A stretch of 64,000 bases of DNA from the NCBI RefSeq assembly GCF_900258435.1, contig NZ_LT992558.1:1066881-1130880 (forward strand), in the 5' to 3' direction. Shown one piece after another: positions 26,004-37,023 of this stretch. This DNA is from Carnobacterium divergens. GTDB taxonomy: Bacteria > Bacillota > Bacilli > Lactobacillales > Carnobacteriaceae. A model generated the notes under the pieces. That model saw only the letters and a program-made list of their open reading frames with translations. It had not been told where the DNA came from and searched no databases. The position numbers and the translations under genes were made by a program. Every line of letters begins with the position of its first letter. The stretch's first letter is position 1.

Positions 26004-26252
26004 ATGTATTTTGTAAAAGTTTACGTCACTTATAAACAATCGGTTTTAGATCCACAAGGAGAGGCCGTAAAAGGGGCCGTTCATCGTTTAGGCTATCAAG
26101 AGATTGAAGAAATTCGAATCGGAAAATATTTTGAAATTAAAGTGAAGAAAACGACTCGACCAGTTCAAGAAACCATCGAAGAAATTTGTGATAAATTACT
26201 CAGCAACGTTGTGATGGAAAGCTATCGTTACGAAATACAGGAGGAAAACTAA
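26004..26252 (+). CDS. purS: Phosphoribosylformylglycinamidine synthase subunit PurS
   Basis: Protein of 82 residues, the small structural subunit that bridges PurQ and PurL for ammonia transfer. VKVYVTYKQSVLDPQGEAV and the GYQEIEEIRIGKYFEI stretch are typical. The stop codon abuts the purQ ATG, and AGGAGG for purQ lies inside the purS end. Its presence shows the three-subunit (PurSQL) form of FGAM synthase. Confidence 0.95.
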   Translation: MYFVKVYVTYKQSVLDPQGEAVKGAVHRLGYQEIEEIRIGKYFEIKVKKTTRPVQETIEEICDKLLSNVVMESYRYEIQEEN

Positions 26253-26927
26253 ATGAAATTTGCAGTCATTGTTTTTCCAGGTTCTAACTGTGATGTGGAT
26301 ATGCTGACGGCGATAACAGATTGTTTAGGAGAGGAAGCAGAGTATGTTCGTCATGATGAAACCAGTTTAGCAGGATTTGACGGTGTTTTATTACCAGGAG
26401 GTTTTTCTTACGGTGATTATTTAAGGTGTGGCGCAATTGCACGTTTTTCTTCGATTATGAGTGAAGTCATCCGTTTTGCAAATGAAGGAAAACCTGTTTT
26501 TGGGACCTGCAATGGGTTTCAAATTTTATTGGAAGCAGGCTTGTTACCTGGTGCATTACGTCGTAATGAATCGTTGCATTTTGTGTGTAAAACAGTCGAA
26601 TTGGTAGTCAATAATCAAACACCGTTTACATCTTGTTACCAAGCGAATGAAACCATTCAGATTCCAATTGCCCATGGGGAAGGGAATTATTATTGCGATG
26701 AAGCGACATTAAAAGAATTACAAGAGAATCATCAAATTGTGTTTACTTACGGAAATGAAAATCCAAATGGAAGTATTGCGAATATTGCAGGCATTATCAA
26801 TAAAGAAGGAAATGTACTAGGCATGATGCCTCATCCAGAAAGAGCGGTTGAACAATTACTAGGTTCTGATGATGGCTTAAATTTCTTTAAATCAATGATA
26901 GAGAACTTTAGAAAGGTGACAAACTAA
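26253..26927 (+). CDS. purQ: Phosphoribosylformylglycinamidine synthase subunit PurQ (glutaminase)
   Basis: Class I glutamine amidotransferase of 224 residues. Nucleophile Cys86 lies in FGTCNGFQ, and the His-Glu pair in MMPHPERA near the C-terminus. It releases ammonia for PurL. It overlaps the purL start by one base (TAATG), so translation is coupled. Confidence 0.96.
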   Translation: MKFAVIVFPGSNCDVDMLTAITDCLGEEAEYVRHDETSLAGFDGVLLPGGFSYGDYLRCGAIARFSSIMSEVIRFANEGKPVFGTCNGFQILLEAGLLPGALRRNESLHFVCKTVELVVNNQTPFTSCYQANETIQIPIAHGEGNYYCDEATLKELQENHQIVFTYGNENPNGSIANIAGIINKEGNVLGMMPHPERAVEQLLGSDDGLNFFKSMIENFRKVTN

Positions 26928-29155
26928 TGACAACAATCCAATACACAGAGCCGACAGCAGAAGAAATTAAAGAGCAAAAAATTTACCAGCAATGGGGCCT
27001 AACGGATGAAGAGTACACAATGATTAGCGAGGAAATCTTAAAACGTTTGCCTAATTACACAGAAACAGGTCTTTTTTCAGTGATGTGGAGTGAACATTGC
27101 TCTTACAAAAATTCAAAACCGGTTTTACGTAAATTTCCAACTACAGGAAAGCAAGTTTTACAAGGACCTGGTGAAGGTGCTGGAATTGTCGATATTGGAG
27201 ACAATCAAGCGGTTGTGTTTAAGGCGGAAAGTCACAATCATCCTTCTGCTGTGGAGCCTTATGAAGGAGCAGCAACAGGTGTTGGTGGAATTATTCGTGA
27301 TATTTTCAGTATGGGGGCAAGACCCATTGCTATTTTAGATTCCCTACGCTTTGGCGAGCTAACTAACGAGCGAACCAAATATTTGTTTGAAGAAGTTGTA
27401 GCGGGCATTGCAGGCTATGGAAATTGTATTGGAATTCCAACAGTTGGTGGTGAAATTGCCTTTGATGAGTGCTATGCAGGAAATCCACTTGTGAATGCTA
27501 TGTGTGTAGGTTTGATTGATCATAAAGACATTCAAAAAGGACAAGCTAAAGGAATAGGGAATTCTATCATGTATGTTGGCGCTAAAACAGGGCGAGATGG
27601 CATTCACGGTGCGACCTTTGCTTCTGAAGAATTCAATGATGAAGAAGAAACCAAACGTTCTGCCGTTCAAGTAGGCGATCCTTTTATGGAAAAACTATTA
27701 TTAGAAGCCTGTTTAGAGTTAATTTACGATTATCAAGAAATTTTAGTTGGGATTCAAGATATGGGGGCAGCTGGACTCGTTTCGTCAAGTGCCGAAATGG
27801 CTTCTAAAGCGGGGAGTGGCTTGATTCTTAATTTAGATGACGTACCACAAAGAGAGACACAGATGACGCCTTATGAAATGATGCTTTCTGAATCACAAGA
27901 GCGTATGCTGATTTGTGTGAAAAAAGGGGAAGAAAACCAAGTAGTTGAGCTATTTAAAAAATACGGATTAGATGCTGTAACAATTGGAGAAGTGACAGAT
28001 GACGGTATGTATCGACTGTATCATAAAGGAAGCCTAGTGGCTGATTTACCTGTAGATGCTTTAGCAGAAGATGCTCCAACGTATTATAAACCTTACACTG
28101 AACCGGCTAGAATTCAAGCTTTTAAGGAGATGGAAGATTATCAACCAGAAGCCAATTCGTTTATTGATACATTAAAAAAGCTGCTACAACAGCCCACAAT
28201 TGCTTCTAAAAAATCTGTTTTTGAAAAATATGATTCAATGGTTCGTACCAATACAGTGGTGGGACCAGGAAGTGATGCAGCCGTTTTACGCGTTCGAGGA
28301 ACGGACAAAGCCATTGCGATGACAACGGATTGCAATGCACGTTACTTGTATTTAAATCCTGAAGTAGGTGGACAAATTGCGGTCGCCGAAGCAGCTCGAA
28401 ATATAGTGTGTAGCGGAGGAAAACCTCTAGCCATTACAGATTGTTTGAATTACGGAAACCCTGATAAACCAGAGATTTTCTGGGAATTATGGACGTCAGC
28501 TGACGGGATTTCAAAAGCCTGTGAAGTTTTAGATACTCCTGTAATATCAGGAAATGTATCTATGTATAACGAATTTAATGGTCAAGCCGTTTATCCAACT
28601 CCAGTGATTGGAATGGTTGGTTTAGTAGAAAAGTTAGCGCATATAACAACACAAGGCTTTAAACAAGCAGGTGATTATATTTATGTCATTGGAAATACCA
28701 AAGCGGATTTTAATGGTTCTGAATTACAAAAAATGGAAATAGGAAAAATTGAAGGAAAGTTGATGGACTTCGATTTAGCAGTCGAGCAAAAACGCCAAGC
28801 AAAAGTACTAGCAGCCATTCAATCAGGTTTAGTTGAAAGTGCTCATGATACGAGTGAAGGCGGACTAGCAGTTGCGTTAAGTGAGTGTGCGTTTGAAAAT
28901 GAAATAGGAATCAATGTGGCGGTTGATTTACCAGATATGTGGCTATTCTCAGAAACGCAATCACGATTTGTGCTTTCCGTTAAGCCAGAAAATGCAGCAG
29001 CTTTTTCAAAACTGATGGAGGAAGAGGCTGTTTTAATTGGAGAAGTGACAGCTGAACAAATTTTAACAGTGAATACCCAACAAGGAACGTATCAAATCGC
29101 AACAAATGAACTAAGACAACTATGGGAGAAGGCGATTCCGTGCTTACTGAAGTAA
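26927..29155 (+). CDS. purL: Phosphoribosylformylglycinamidine synthase subunit PurL
   Basis: Small-type PurL of 742 residues converting FGAR to FGAM with ATP and ammonia from PurQ. Features include [15 protein letters not shown] near the N-terminus, [12 protein letters not shown] near residue 97, and the two AIRS-like halves (second half from about 440, [16 protein letters not shown]). The length matches Bacillus PurL, not the 1,300-residue fused form. The last 16 bases overlap purF. Confidence 0.97.
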   Translation: MTTIQYTEPTAEEIKEQKIYQQWGLTDEEYTMISEEILKRLPNYTETGLFSVMWSEHCSYKNSKPVLRKFPTTGKQVLQGPGEGAGIVDIGDNQAVVFKAESHNHPSAVEPYEGAATGVGGIIRDIFSMGARPIAILDSLRFGELTNERTKYLFEEVVAGIAGYGNCIGIPTVGGEIAFDECYAGNPLVNAMCVGLIDHKDIQKGQAKGIGNSIMYVGAKTGRDGIHGATFASEEFNDEEETKRSAVQVGDPFMEKLLLEACLELIYDYQEILVGIQDMGAAGLVSSSAEMASKAGSGLILNLDDVPQRETQMTPYEMMLSESQERMLICVKKGEENQVVELFKKYGLDAVTIGEVTDDGMYRLYHKGSLVADLPVDALAEDAPTYYKPYTEPARIQAFKEMEDYQPEANSFIDTLKKLLQQPTIASKKSVFEKYDSMVRTNTVVGPGSDAAVLRVRGTDKAIAMTTDCNARYLYLNPEVGGQIAVAEAARNIVCSGGKPLAITDCLNYGNPDKPEIFWELWTSADGISKACEVLDTPVISGNVSMYNEFNGQAVYPTPVIGMVGLVEKLAHITTQGFKQAGDYIYVIGNTKADFNGSELQKMEIGKIEGKLMDFDLAVEQKRQAKVLAAIQSGLVESAHDTSEGGLAVALSECAFENEIGINVAVDLPDMWLFSETQSRFVLSVKPENAAAFSKLMEEEAVLIGEVTAEQILTVNTQQGTYQIATNELRQLWEKAIPCLLK

Positions 29156-30579
29156 AAAGTTTAAACGAAGAGTGTGGTGTTTTTGGTGTGTGGGGTCATC
29201 CGGAGGCTGCACGCTTAAACTATTTTGGATTACACAGTTTACAGCATCGTGGGCAAGAAGGTGCTGGTATCGTGGCAAATCATCAAGGCGCATTAAAAGG
29301 CCATCGAAACGTCGGCTTGATTTCAGAAGTCTTCAAAGACGAGAGAGAACTAGAGCGTTTAAAAGGCGATTCAGCAATCGGTCATGTTCGCTATGGAACA
29401 GCTGGTAGTGGAGGAATCAATAATATCCAGCCTTTTTTGTTTAAATTTTATGACGAAGAGATTGCTTTAGCTCATAACGGCAATTTAATTAATGCAAAAA
29501 GTTTACGATTAGAACTAGAACAGGCAGGTGCAATTTTTCATTCCAATTCGGATACAGAAGTTTTAATGCACTTGATTCGTCGAAGTAAGGAAGTCCGATT
29601 TATTGATAAATTAAAAGAAAGCCTAAGAACCGTTAAAGGGGGCTTTGCTTATCTATTAATGACAAGCGATGCGATGATTGGAGCGCTTGATCCAAACGGA
29701 TTTAGACCTCTTTCAATCGGACAAATGAAAAACGGAGCCTATGTGTTAGCTAGTGAAACTTGTGCTCTTGACGTTGTGGGGGCAACCTTTGTCAGACAGG
29801 TGATGCCGGGTGAGATTGTCATTATTAATGACGAAGGGTACACCATTGAAACGTACACAGATGATACCACAATGGCAATTTGTTCAATGGAATATATTTA
29901 TTTTGCGAGACCAGATTCTGATATTGCTGGTGTGAATGTGCATACGGCTCGAAAAAATATGGGACGTAGATTGGCAGAAGAAGCGCCAATTGATGCAGAT
30001 ATTGTGATTGGGGTACCGAATTCTTCCCTATCTGCTGCTAGCGGATACGCTGAGAAAAGTGGCATTCCATATGAAATGGGTTTAATTAAAAATCAATACA
30101 TTGCTAGAACGTTTATTCAACCAACACAAGAATTAAGAGAACAGGGAGTTCGTATGAAACTGTCGGCTGTTCGAGGTGTTGTAGCTGGAAAAAAAGTGGT
30201 GATGGTAGATGATTCAATCGTTCGTGGAACGACAAGTCGCCGTATTGTGCAACTTTTAAAGGAAGCTGGAGCAAAGGAAGTTCATGTTCGCATTGCTTCT
30301 CCGCCATTACGCTATCCTTGTTTCTATGGAATCGACATTCAAACTAGAGAAGAACTAATAGCAGCCAATCATTCCGTTTCGGAAATTAAAGACTTAATCT
30401 TTGCAGACAGCCTATCTTTTTTAAGTGAAGAAGGACTGATTGAATCAATTGGATTAAATTTTGATGCGCCTTATTCTGGATTGTGCATGGCCTACTTTAA
30501 TGGCGATTTTCCAACAGCTTTATATGATTATGAAGCAGATTATCTTAAATCATTAGAGATAACGCCGGTACTTAAATAA
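29140..30579 (+). CDS. purF: Amidophosphoribosyltransferase
   Basis: First committed enzyme of purine synthesis, 479 residues. It starts [16 protein letters not shown]; by analogy with Bacillus PurF an 11-residue propeptide is removed to expose Cys12 as the glutaminase nucleophile. The PRPP loop [16 protein letters not shown] lies near residue 350. Start GTG 29140 with AGAAGG at 7 bases, overlapping purL by 16. Bacillus PurF holds a 4Fe-4S cluster; here Cys is seen in AICSMEY, YPCFYG and SGLCMAY, but the C-terminal CxxC pair seems reduced to one Cys. Confidence 0.96.
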   Translation: MLTEVKSLNEECGVFGVWGHPEAARLNYFGLHSLQHRGQEGAGIVANHQGALKGHRNVGLISEVFKDERELERLKGDSAIGHVRYGTAGSGGINNIQPFLFKFYDEEIALAHNGNLINAKSLRLELEQAGAIFHSNSDTEVLMHLIRRSKEVRFIDKLKESLRTVKGGFAYLLMTSDAMIGALDPNGFRPLSIGQMKNGAYVLASETCALDVVGATFVRQVMPGEIVIINDEGYTIETYTDDTTMAICSMEYIYFARPDSDIAGVNVHTARKNMGRRLAEEAPIDADIVIGVPNSSLSAASGYAEKSGIPYEMGLIKNQYIARTFIQPTQELREQGVRMKLSAVRGVVAGKKVVMVDDSIVRGTTSRRIVQLLKEAGAKEVHVRIASPPLRYPCFYGIDIQTREELIAANHSVSEIKDLIFADSLSFLSEEGLIESIGLNFDAPYSGLCMAYFNGDFPTALYDYEADYLKSLEITPVLK

Positions 30580-30620
30580 AAATGGGATCAAAAAGCAACG
30601 AATTTGGAGGGAATTAGATA

Positions 30621-31661
30621 ATGGCAAATGCTTATTCAAAAGCAGGAGTAGACGTTGAGGCTGGATATGAAACCGTTGAACGCATTCAAAAACATGTGAA
30701 AAAAACAGAACGCAAAGGTGTTATGGACATGATTGGTGGATTTGGTGGTTGCTTCGATTTAACCCAATTAAATGTGAAGGAACCGGTTTTGGTTTCAGGT
30801 ACAGATGGGGTTGGAACAAAGTTAATGATTGCTATTCAACAAAATAAACATGACACAATTGGAATTGATTGTGTGGCAATGTGTGTAAACGATATTGTGG
30901 CCCAAGGAGCCGAACCTCTTTATTTTTTAGATTATATAGCGACCGGAAAAAATGTCCCTGCTCGTTTGGAAAAAGTAGTAGCAGGTGTAAGTGACGGGTG
31001 CATTCAAGCAGGAGCTGCTTTGATTGGTGGCGAAACTGCAGAAATGCCTGGTATGTACAACGATGATGACTATGATTTAGCTGGTTTTGCTGTTGGTGTA
31101 GCAGAAAAAAAGGAATTGATAAAAAAAGCGGATATTAAAGAAGAGGACATTTTGATAGGCATTGCTTCAAGTGGAATTCATTCAAACGGGTATTCCTTAG
31201 TTCGTAAGGTGTTCTTTGAACAAAATGAGTTTGATTATGACTCGTTATTACCTGAATTAAAAGGTGAACCATTAGGCTCCGTCTTGTTAACACCCACTAA
31301 AATTTATGTTAAAGCACTGCTTCCATTAATCAAAGAAAGAAAAATTCATGGAATCGCTCATATAACTGGTGGCGGGTTTGTTGAGAATATTCCACGGATG
31401 CTTCCTACGAATTTAGCTGCCCATGTGCAGTTGGGAAGTTGGGATGTATTGCCTATTTTCCAAGCATTGCAACTTTACGGTACTATTCCTGCTCATGAGA
31501 TGTACGAAATCTTCAATATGGGGATAGGAATGGTAATTGCTGTTTCAAAAGATGACGTTAAAAGCGTTTTAGAACAATTGGAAAAGGCCGGAGAGACAGC
31601 TTCAGTGATTGGATGGATTACGAAACGAACGGATGAAGCATTGATTTTAGAAGAGGTGTAG
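30621..31661 (+). CDS. purM: Phosphoribosylformylglycinamidine cyclo-ligase
   Basis: AIR synthetase of 346 residues, closing the imidazole ring from FGAM. Signatures: [15 protein letters not shown] at the start, [11 protein letters not shown] near residue 60, [11 protein letters not shown] near 137 and [21 protein letters not shown] site precedes ATG 30621 after a 41-base gap. purN begins 2 bases after its stop. Confidence 0.97.
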   Translation: MANAYSKAGVDVEAGYETVERIQKHVKKTERKGVMDMIGGFGGCFDLTQLNVKEPVLVSGTDGVGTKLMIAIQQNKHDTIGIDCVAMCVNDIVAQGAEPLYFLDYIATGKNVPARLEKVVAGVSDGCIQAGAALIGGETAEMPGMYNDDDYDLAGFAVGVAEKKELIKKADIKEEDILIGIASSGIHSNGYSLVRKVFFEQNEFDYDSLLPELKGEPLGSVLLTPTKIYVKALLPLIKERKIHGIAHITGGGFVENIPRMLPTNLAAHVQLGSWDVLPIFQALQLYGTIPAHEMYEIFNMGIGMVIAVSKDDVKSVLEQLEKAGETASVIGWITKRTDEALILEEV

Positions 31662-31663
31662 GG

Positions 31664-32245
31664 ATGAAAATAGCCGTTTTTGCTTCTGGAAACGGAAGTA
31701 ATTTTGAAGCGATTGTGAAAAGCATGAATCAAGGAGAAATTGAAGGTGCGATTGTGTTGGTTTTTTCTGACCGCACAGATGCGTATGTTTTAGAGCGAGC
31801 AAAAAGCTTACAAATTCCAGTTCGGTCTTTTTCACCGAAACAATTTACAAATAAAGTTGAATATGAAAAAGAAATTTTAAAAGAACTGAAAGCAAAAGAA
31901 GTGGAGTTGCTTGTTTTAGCAGGATATATGCGTTTGATTGGTCCAACTTTACTAAATGCTTATCCAAATCGTATTTTAAATATCCATCCTGCCTTACTTC
32001 CTGAATTCCCAGGATTGCATGGCATTCGAGATGCTTTTGAAGCAGGAGTTAAGCAAACGGGTGTGACGGTACACTATGTTGATAATGGCGTGGATACAGG
32101 TCCCATTTTAGCTCAAAAAAGAGTTAATATAGAAGAAAATGAAACGTTAGCAAGTTTGGAATTAAAAATCCATCAAGCGGAACATCAGCTTTATCCAGAA
32201 GTGATTCAAGATGTCATTCAGGCGATTAAAAAAACTGAAAATTAA
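31664..32245 (+). CDS. purN: Phosphoribosylglycinamide formyltransferase
   Basis: GAR transformylase of 193 residues using 10-formyltetrahydrofolate. [12 protein letters not shown] binds the substrate phosphate; catalytic Asn, His and Asp lie in [14 protein letters not shown] and the [11 protein letters not shown] region. ATG 31664 follows purM by two bases. No purT alternative is present in the window. Confidence 0.96.
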   Translation: MKIAVFASGNGSNFEAIVKSMNQGEIEGAIVLVFSDRTDAYVLERAKSLQIPVRSFSPKQFTNKVEYEKEILKELKAKEVELLVLAGYMRLIGPTLLNAYPNRILNIHPALLPEFPGLHGIRDAFEAGVKQTGVTVHYVDNGVDTGPILAQKRVNIEENETLASLELKIHQAEHQLYPEVIQDVIQAIKKTEN

Positions 32246-32267
32246 ACATAAAGGGGCGTTTTTCAAA

Positions 32268-33800
32268 ATGAAAAGAGCGTTAATCAGTGTGTCAGATAAA
32301 GCAGGAATTGTTGAATTTGCAAAAGCATTAGTTGAAAATCAAGTAGAGATTATTTCAACAGGTGGAACAAAGCAAGTTTTAGTAGAGGCGGGAATTCCAA
32401 CGATTGGAATTGAGGAAGTTACCAACTTCCCTGAAATGATGGATGGCAGAGTGAAAACCTTACATCCGTTAATTCATGGTGGTTTGCTAGGACGTAGAGA
32501 CTTAGTGAGTCATACAAATGCAATGGAGGAGTATGGCATTCAACCAATTGACTTCGTTTGTGTAAACCTTTATCCCTTTAAAGAAACCATTCTGAAAAAA
32601 GACGTGACGACAGCCGATGCGATTGAAAATATTGATATTGGTGGGCCTAGTATGCTTAGAAGCGGAGCAAAAAATTATGCCTCGGTTACTGTTGTAGTAG
32701 ATCCTGCTGACTATGCTCTTGTGATTGCCGAGTTGACAGAAAATGGTGGAACAACTTTAAAAACAAGAGAGCGTTTAGCTGCCAAAGTATTTCGTCATAC
32801 TGCCAGTTATGATGCACTGATTGCGAATTATCTAACAGATTTAGTTGGAGAAGAGGCGCCTGAAAAAGTAACAGTTACTTATGATCGTAAGCAAAGTCTT
32901 CGCTATGGAGAAAACAGTCATCAAAAAGCTAGTTTTTATGAAGACCCTTTAACGGTTGAGTTTTCAATTGCGAATGCAAAACAAATTCACGGCAAGGAAC
33001 TGTCTTATAATAATATTAAAGACGCGGATGCTGCGATTCGAATTGCAAGAGAGTTTAGTGAACCAGTAGCGGTAGCAGTGAAACATATGAACCCATGTGG
33101 TGTTGGAATTGGAGAAACAATTTATGAAGCATTTGAACACGCCTATCAAGCAGATAAAGTCTCCATTTTTGGTGGGATTATTGTGCTAAATCGCGAAGTA
33201 GATCTTGCAACAGCAGAAAAATTGCACACTATTTTCTTAGAAATTATTATTGCTCCAAGCTATACGAAAGAAGCCTTAGCATGTCTAACCAAGAAAAAAA
33301 ATCTCCGTTTGATGACCTTGAATTTTGAACAGCCGGTTGTAAAAGGTACAGAACAAGTGAGTGTGTTAGGTGGCTTGCTTATTCAAGAACAAGATTTATT
33401 ATTAGGAGAAGCTCCAGAATGGGAGGTTGTAACAGAAAGAATGCCGACAGCTGAAGAATTAAAAGCAATGGAGTTTGCATGGAAAGTCATGAAACATGTG
33501 AAAAGCAATGCGATTGTAGTAGCAAATGACCACCATACATTAGGGATTGGTGCAGGTCAAATGAACCGAGTAGGATCTGTTAAGATTGCGTTAGAACAGG
33601 CTGCTGGAAAATTAGAAGGAGCAGTTCTAGCAAGCGATGCGTTCTTCCCAATGAGTGACAGTGTTGAATATGCGGCAACCCATGGAATTGAAGCGATTAT
33701 TCAACCAGGTGGAAGTATTAAAGATCAAGAATCAATTGAAATGGCAAATAAATACGGTATCACAATGGTCTTTACAAAGGTTAGACATTTCAGACATTAA
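32268..33800 (+). CDS. purH: Bifunctional AICAR transformylase/IMP cyclohydrolase
   Basis: Protein of 510 residues completing IMP. The N-terminal MGS-like cyclohydrolase domain (~1-195; [30 protein letters not shown]) precedes the AICAR formyltransferase domain ([21 protein letters not shown]). Start ATG 32268 behind AAGGGG; the frame extends upstream into purN without a ribosome site. The sequence ends [14 protein letters not shown], the normal family C-terminus. Confidence 0.97.
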   Translation: MKRALISVSDKAGIVEFAKALVENQVEIISTGGTKQVLVEAGIPTIGIEEVTNFPEMMDGRVKTLHPLIHGGLLGRRDLVSHTNAMEEYGIQPIDFVCVNLYPFKETILKKDVTTADAIENIDIGGPSMLRSGAKNYASVTVVVDPADYALVIAELTENGGTTLKTRERLAAKVFRHTASYDALIANYLTDLVGEEAPEKVTVTYDRKQSLRYGENSHQKASFYEDPLTVEFSIANAKQIHGKELSYNNIKDADAAIRIAREFSEPVAVAVKHMNPCGVGIGETIYEAFEHAYQADKVSIFGGIIVLNREVDLATAEKLHTIFLEIIIAPSYTKEALACLTKKKNLRLMTLNFEQPVVKGTEQVSVLGGLLIQEQDLLLGEAPEWEVVTERMPTAEELKAMEFAWKVMKHVKSNAIVVANDHHTLGIGAGQMNRVGSVKIALEQAAGKLEGAVLASDAFFPMSDSVEYAATHGIEAIIQPGGSIKDQESIEMANKYGITMVFTKVRHFRH

Positions 33801-33808
33801 TCAAACCT

Positions 33809-33838
33809 GCCTTTACTAGTTTTAGTAAAGGCTTTTGT
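33809..33838 (+). terminator. Weak hairpin between purH and purD
   Basis: GCCTTTACTA and TAGTAAAGGC form a 10-bp stem followed by TTTTGT, a short T tract. purD has no promoter I can see, so partial read-through or a processing role is likely. Confidence 0.55.
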
Positions 33839-33871
33839 ATTCTTATAAAATCAATCAAAGGCGGGATATTA

Positions 33872-35140
33872 ATGAAAGTACTTGTAATTGGTAGTGGAGG
33901 AAGAGAACACGCAATTTGTAAAAAATTAGGAGCAAGCCCGAAAGTATCAACTGTTTATTGCGCAAAAGGAAATGTAGGGATGCAACAAGACGGCATTCAG
34001 CTTGTTGATATTGAAGAAAACAATCATGCAGCGTTGATAAAATTCGCTAAAAAAGAACGGATTAATTGGACCTTCGTGGGGCCAGAAATACCATTAATGA
34101 ATGGAATTGTGGATGATTTTCTTGCAGCAGGATTGAAAATATTTGGACCAACTAAAAAAGCAGCTTTGATTGAAGGTTCAAAAGATTTTGCGAAACAGCT
34201 AATGACAACCTACCAAATTCCAACAGCAGCTTACCAAACCTTTACAGATTATGAACAAGCTTTATGTTATGTAGAAGAAAAAGGAACGCCAATTGTCATT
34301 AAGGCAGACGGATTAGCAGCAGGAAAAGGGGTCGTAGTTGCTGAAGATATGAATGTCGCAACGCTAGCATTAAAAGATATGTTGTTAGATGGGAAATTTT
34401 CAGGAACAGAAAATCGAGTAGTCATTGAAGAATTTTTAAGTGGTGAAGAATTTTCATTGTTGGCGTTTGTAAGCAACAACAACATTTATCCAATGCCGAT
34501 CGCTCAAGACCACAAGCGAGCTTATGAAGGGGATAAAGGACCTAATACAGGGGGAATGGGCGCGTATTCACCAGTTCCGCAAATCCCTGAAAGTATGATT
34601 AAAGAAGCGATTGAGAAAGTTTTAAAGCCCGCTGTTGAAGGAATGCGTTCTGAAGAAAGAACATTCAATGGAATTTTGTACGCGGGTCTTATCGCATCTG
34701 AAAAAGGAGTCAAGGTAATTGAATTCAACGCTCGATTTGGAGATCCTGAAACGCAAGTTGTTTTAAATCGCTTAACAAGTGATTTTGCCCAACTTATTGA
34801 TGATTTATTAAATGACCAAGTTCCTGTTGTTGAATGGCAAAAAAAAGGGTATGATATTGGCATTGTAGTTGCAAGTGATGGCTATCCCGAAGCCTATCAA
34901 AAAGAAATCGCACTTCCTGATTTAACGAAACTAGAAGAGGGACAAGTCTATTATGCAGGCGTCAAAAAAAATAAGACTGGAAATTTAGTTTCAAATGGTG
35001 GTAGAATCTATTTAATAGAAGCTCAAGGGGACACCTTAAGGGAAGCTGCCGATAAAGCTTATCAGCAATTGAAAGCAGTGGATACTGAAGGAACTTTTTA
35101 TCGAATGGATATCGGGAAAAAAGCAATGAAACAGAATTGA
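33872..35140 (+). CDS. purD: Phosphoribosylamine-glycine ligase
   Basis: GAR synthetase of 422 residues, an ATP-grasp enzyme joining phosphoribosylamine and glycine. N-terminal VLVIGSGGREHAI, ATP-binding IVIKADGLAAGKGVVVAED and metal/ATP signature EFNARFGDPETQ are present. Last enzyme gene of the operon, 71 bases after purH, followed 30 bases later by a GntR-type regulator. Confidence 0.97.
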   Translation: MKVLVIGSGGREHAICKKLGASPKVSTVYCAKGNVGMQQDGIQLVDIEENNHAALIKFAKKERINWTFVGPEIPLMNGIVDDFLAAGLKIFGPTKKAALIEGSKDFAKQLMTTYQIPTAAYQTFTDYEQALCYVEEKGTPIVIKADGLAAGKGVVVAEDMNVATLALKDMLLDGKFSGTENRVVIEEFLSGEEFSLLAFVSNNNIYPMPIAQDHKRAYEGDKGPNTGGMGAYSPVPQIPESMIKEAIEKVLKPAVEGMRSEERTFNGILYAGLIASEKGVKVIEFNARFGDPETQVVLNRLTSDFAQLIDDLLNDQVPVVEWQKKGYDIGIVVASDGYPEAYQKEIALPDLTKLEEGQVYYAGVKKNKTGNLVSNGGRIYLIEAQGDTLREAADKAYQQLKAVDTEGTFYRMDIGKKAMKQN

Positions 35141-35170
35141 AATAAATACTGAAGTTGGTGGGAATTCATT

Positions 35171-35818
35171 ATGCCTAGGTCGAAAAACTTAGAAAAAGTT
35201 GCGTATCATTATTTAAAGGAACAGATTCAATCAAAAGAATGGTTGCCACAAACGCATATCACAGAACAAAAGATTTCAACTTGTTTAGGAATTAGTAGGA
35301 CGCCTATTCGAAATGCTTTTTTAAAGCTACAAGAAGAGGGCTATTTAACGATTATTCCTCATAAAGGTGCAGTGGTAACAGAACCTAAAATTAAATTTAA
35401 AGAATACGCTGACCGACTAGAGTATATTGAATTGATGATTGTTCATCAACTTCATTTTATAGAACTAAAAGAGATTCAACTTGATTTTCGAGAATTAGAT
35501 TGTATGTTGAATCAAATGATTGTCTGCATTGAGCAAGGCGATAGCCAACTATACAACGAAAAAGAACGTCAGTTGATTCGTATCTTTTTACAAAGTGGAA
35601 AAAATGACTATATGATGAGCAGTGTTATGGATACGATTCGTAGTCTCCACCAACAAAAAGACTCTGAATTGGCATACGTATTGAAAAAAAATATTCCCAA
35701 AAAAATTCATCATTATTCTTTAATAGTAGATCTTCTAAGGGAAGGACAATTCGGGCTGGCTAGAAAACAAGTTCGAATCGCAGTCAATCAGTTAGTTCTA
35801 AGTGTTTTAAATGATTAA
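35171..35818 (+). CDS. GntR family transcriptional regulator
   Basis: Protein of 215 residues. The N-terminal winged HTH (ITEQKISTCLGISRTPIRNAFLKLQEEGYLTI, about 30-62) is followed by a helical effector domain of FCD type (about 75-215), in which the usual metal-binding histidines are not obvious. Thirty bases after purD with its own GGTGGGAATT site, it probably belongs to the purine transcript. Its ligand and targets are unknown; a purine-related role is only inferred from position. Confidence 0.82.
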   Translation: MPRSKNLEKVAYHYLKEQIQSKEWLPQTHITEQKISTCLGISRTPIRNAFLKLQEEGYLTIIPHKGAVVTEPKIKFKEYADRLEYIELMIVHQLHFIELKEIQLDFRELDCMLNQMIVCIEQGDSQLYNEKERQLIRIFLQSGKNDYMMSSVMDTIRSLHQQKDSELAYVLKKNIPKKIHHYSLIVDLLREGQFGLARKQVRIAVNQLVLSVLND

Positions 35819-35857
35819 AATTTAACTAAGAATTTTTCATTATACGAATTTTTGTGT

Positions 35858-35894
35858 AACCACAATGCTACTATAGATATTGTGGTTATTTTTG
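35858..35894 (+). terminator. Intrinsic terminator ending the purine operon
   Basis: AACCACAAT and ATTGTGGTT form a 9-bp stem, then ATTTTTG. Confidence 0.8.
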
Positions 35895-35916
35895 TTTGAA
35901 TGAGAGAGGTGATTGT

Positions 35917-37023
35917 TTGAAAAGAAATAAAACAATTTTTGTTGCAGGCATTCTTTTTTTGAGTATCCTTTTATCTTGGATTTTTGTAACGAATAATGCA
36001 GGTTTTTATCAACAGACAGTTGTAAAAATAACGAAAACTACCGTTGTAAAGTCAATTGAAACAACGGATGCAACACATAATAAAGATCGAGTTACAACGC
36101 AAGAATTGACAGGGATTATAAAAAATGGTGCACATCAAGGGGATACAATTTCATTGGAAAATGACTATTCCTTATCAGGAGCTCATGATGAAAAGTACCG
36201 AACTGGCGACGAACTTTTTGTCTCCATTTCAAAAAATTCAAAAACTCCTTTAGACGGCTCGATTGATGGTGTTAAGCGAGATAAATACTTATTAATTGTC
36301 GGATGGATTTTCATATTAGCTGCTTTATTTGTTGGAAAAAAAAGCGGCGTTTTTTCAATTATCAGTTTGATTCTAAACGTTGTGATTTTATCAATTGTAC
36401 TTGATTATTATATTCGTTCTGAAAATGGCAATTTACTGATTATTTCAATGGGGATGGTTGTACTATTTACGGTGATTTCACTCTTTTTAGTCAGTGGAAA
36501 CAACAGGAAAACCTATGCCGCAATTATTTCCACGTTAGTTGGAACCTTTATTTCCTTTTTCGTTGCCTATGGAGTGATGAACCTACTTGGTGATCGAGGG
36601 CTAAGATACGAAGAAATGCAATTTTTAACCCGCGCCCCTCGAAAAGTTTTTTTAGCAGGAGTGCTGATTGGTTCGCTAGGTGCAGTAATGGATGTAGCTA
36701 TTATTATGGCCTCAGCAGTACAGGAGTTGGTTACTAAAAATAAAGAGATTTCTAAAGAAGCTCTTGTGAAATCAGGGATGGAGATTGGCAAGGATATTAT
36801 GGGGGCCATGACAAATGTACTGTTTTTTGCCTATATTAGTGGGGCAGTTCCAATGGTCTTACTGTATTTAAAAAATGGTGCCGCAATTGGTTACACACTT
36901 TCAATGAATTTATCTTTAGAACTAGCACGAGCTTTAGCAGGAAGTATTGGGATTGTCTTGACGATTCCACTTGGGTTGTACATTTCGATTTACTTCATCC
37001 ATAAGAAAGGCGGGATCAAATGA
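35917..37023 (+). CDS. YibE/F-like membrane protein, first subunit
   Basis: Protein of 368 residues. An N-terminal membrane segment (about 5-25), an extracytoplasmic domain to ~125 (ELTGIIKNGAHQGDTISLEN) and about seven later hydrophobic segments match YibE/F. The motif GSLGAVMDVAIIMASAVQEL recurs in the next gene (GMIGAVTDTAISIASAMNEI), so the two proteins are distantly related halves. Function unknown. TTG 35917 has AGAGAGGTGA at good spacing and is preferred over TTG 35896. Confidence 0.82.
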   Translation: MKRNKTIFVAGILFLSILLSWIFVTNNAGFYQQTVVKITKTTVVKSIETTDATHNKDRVTTQELTGIIKNGAHQGDTISLENDYSLSGAHDEKYRTGDELFVSISKNSKTPLDGSIDGVKRDKYLLIVGWIFILAALFVGKKSGVFSIISLILNVVILSIVLDYYIRSENGNLLIISMGMVVLFTVISLFLVSGNNRKTYAAIISTLVGTFISFFVAYGVMNLLGDRGLRYEEMQFLTRAPRKVFLAGVLIGSLGAVMDVAIIMASAVQELVTKNKEISKEALVKSGMEIGKDIMGAMTNVLFFAYISGAVPMVLLYLKNGAAIGYTLSMNLSLELARALAGSIGIVLTIPLGLYISIYFIHKKGGIK

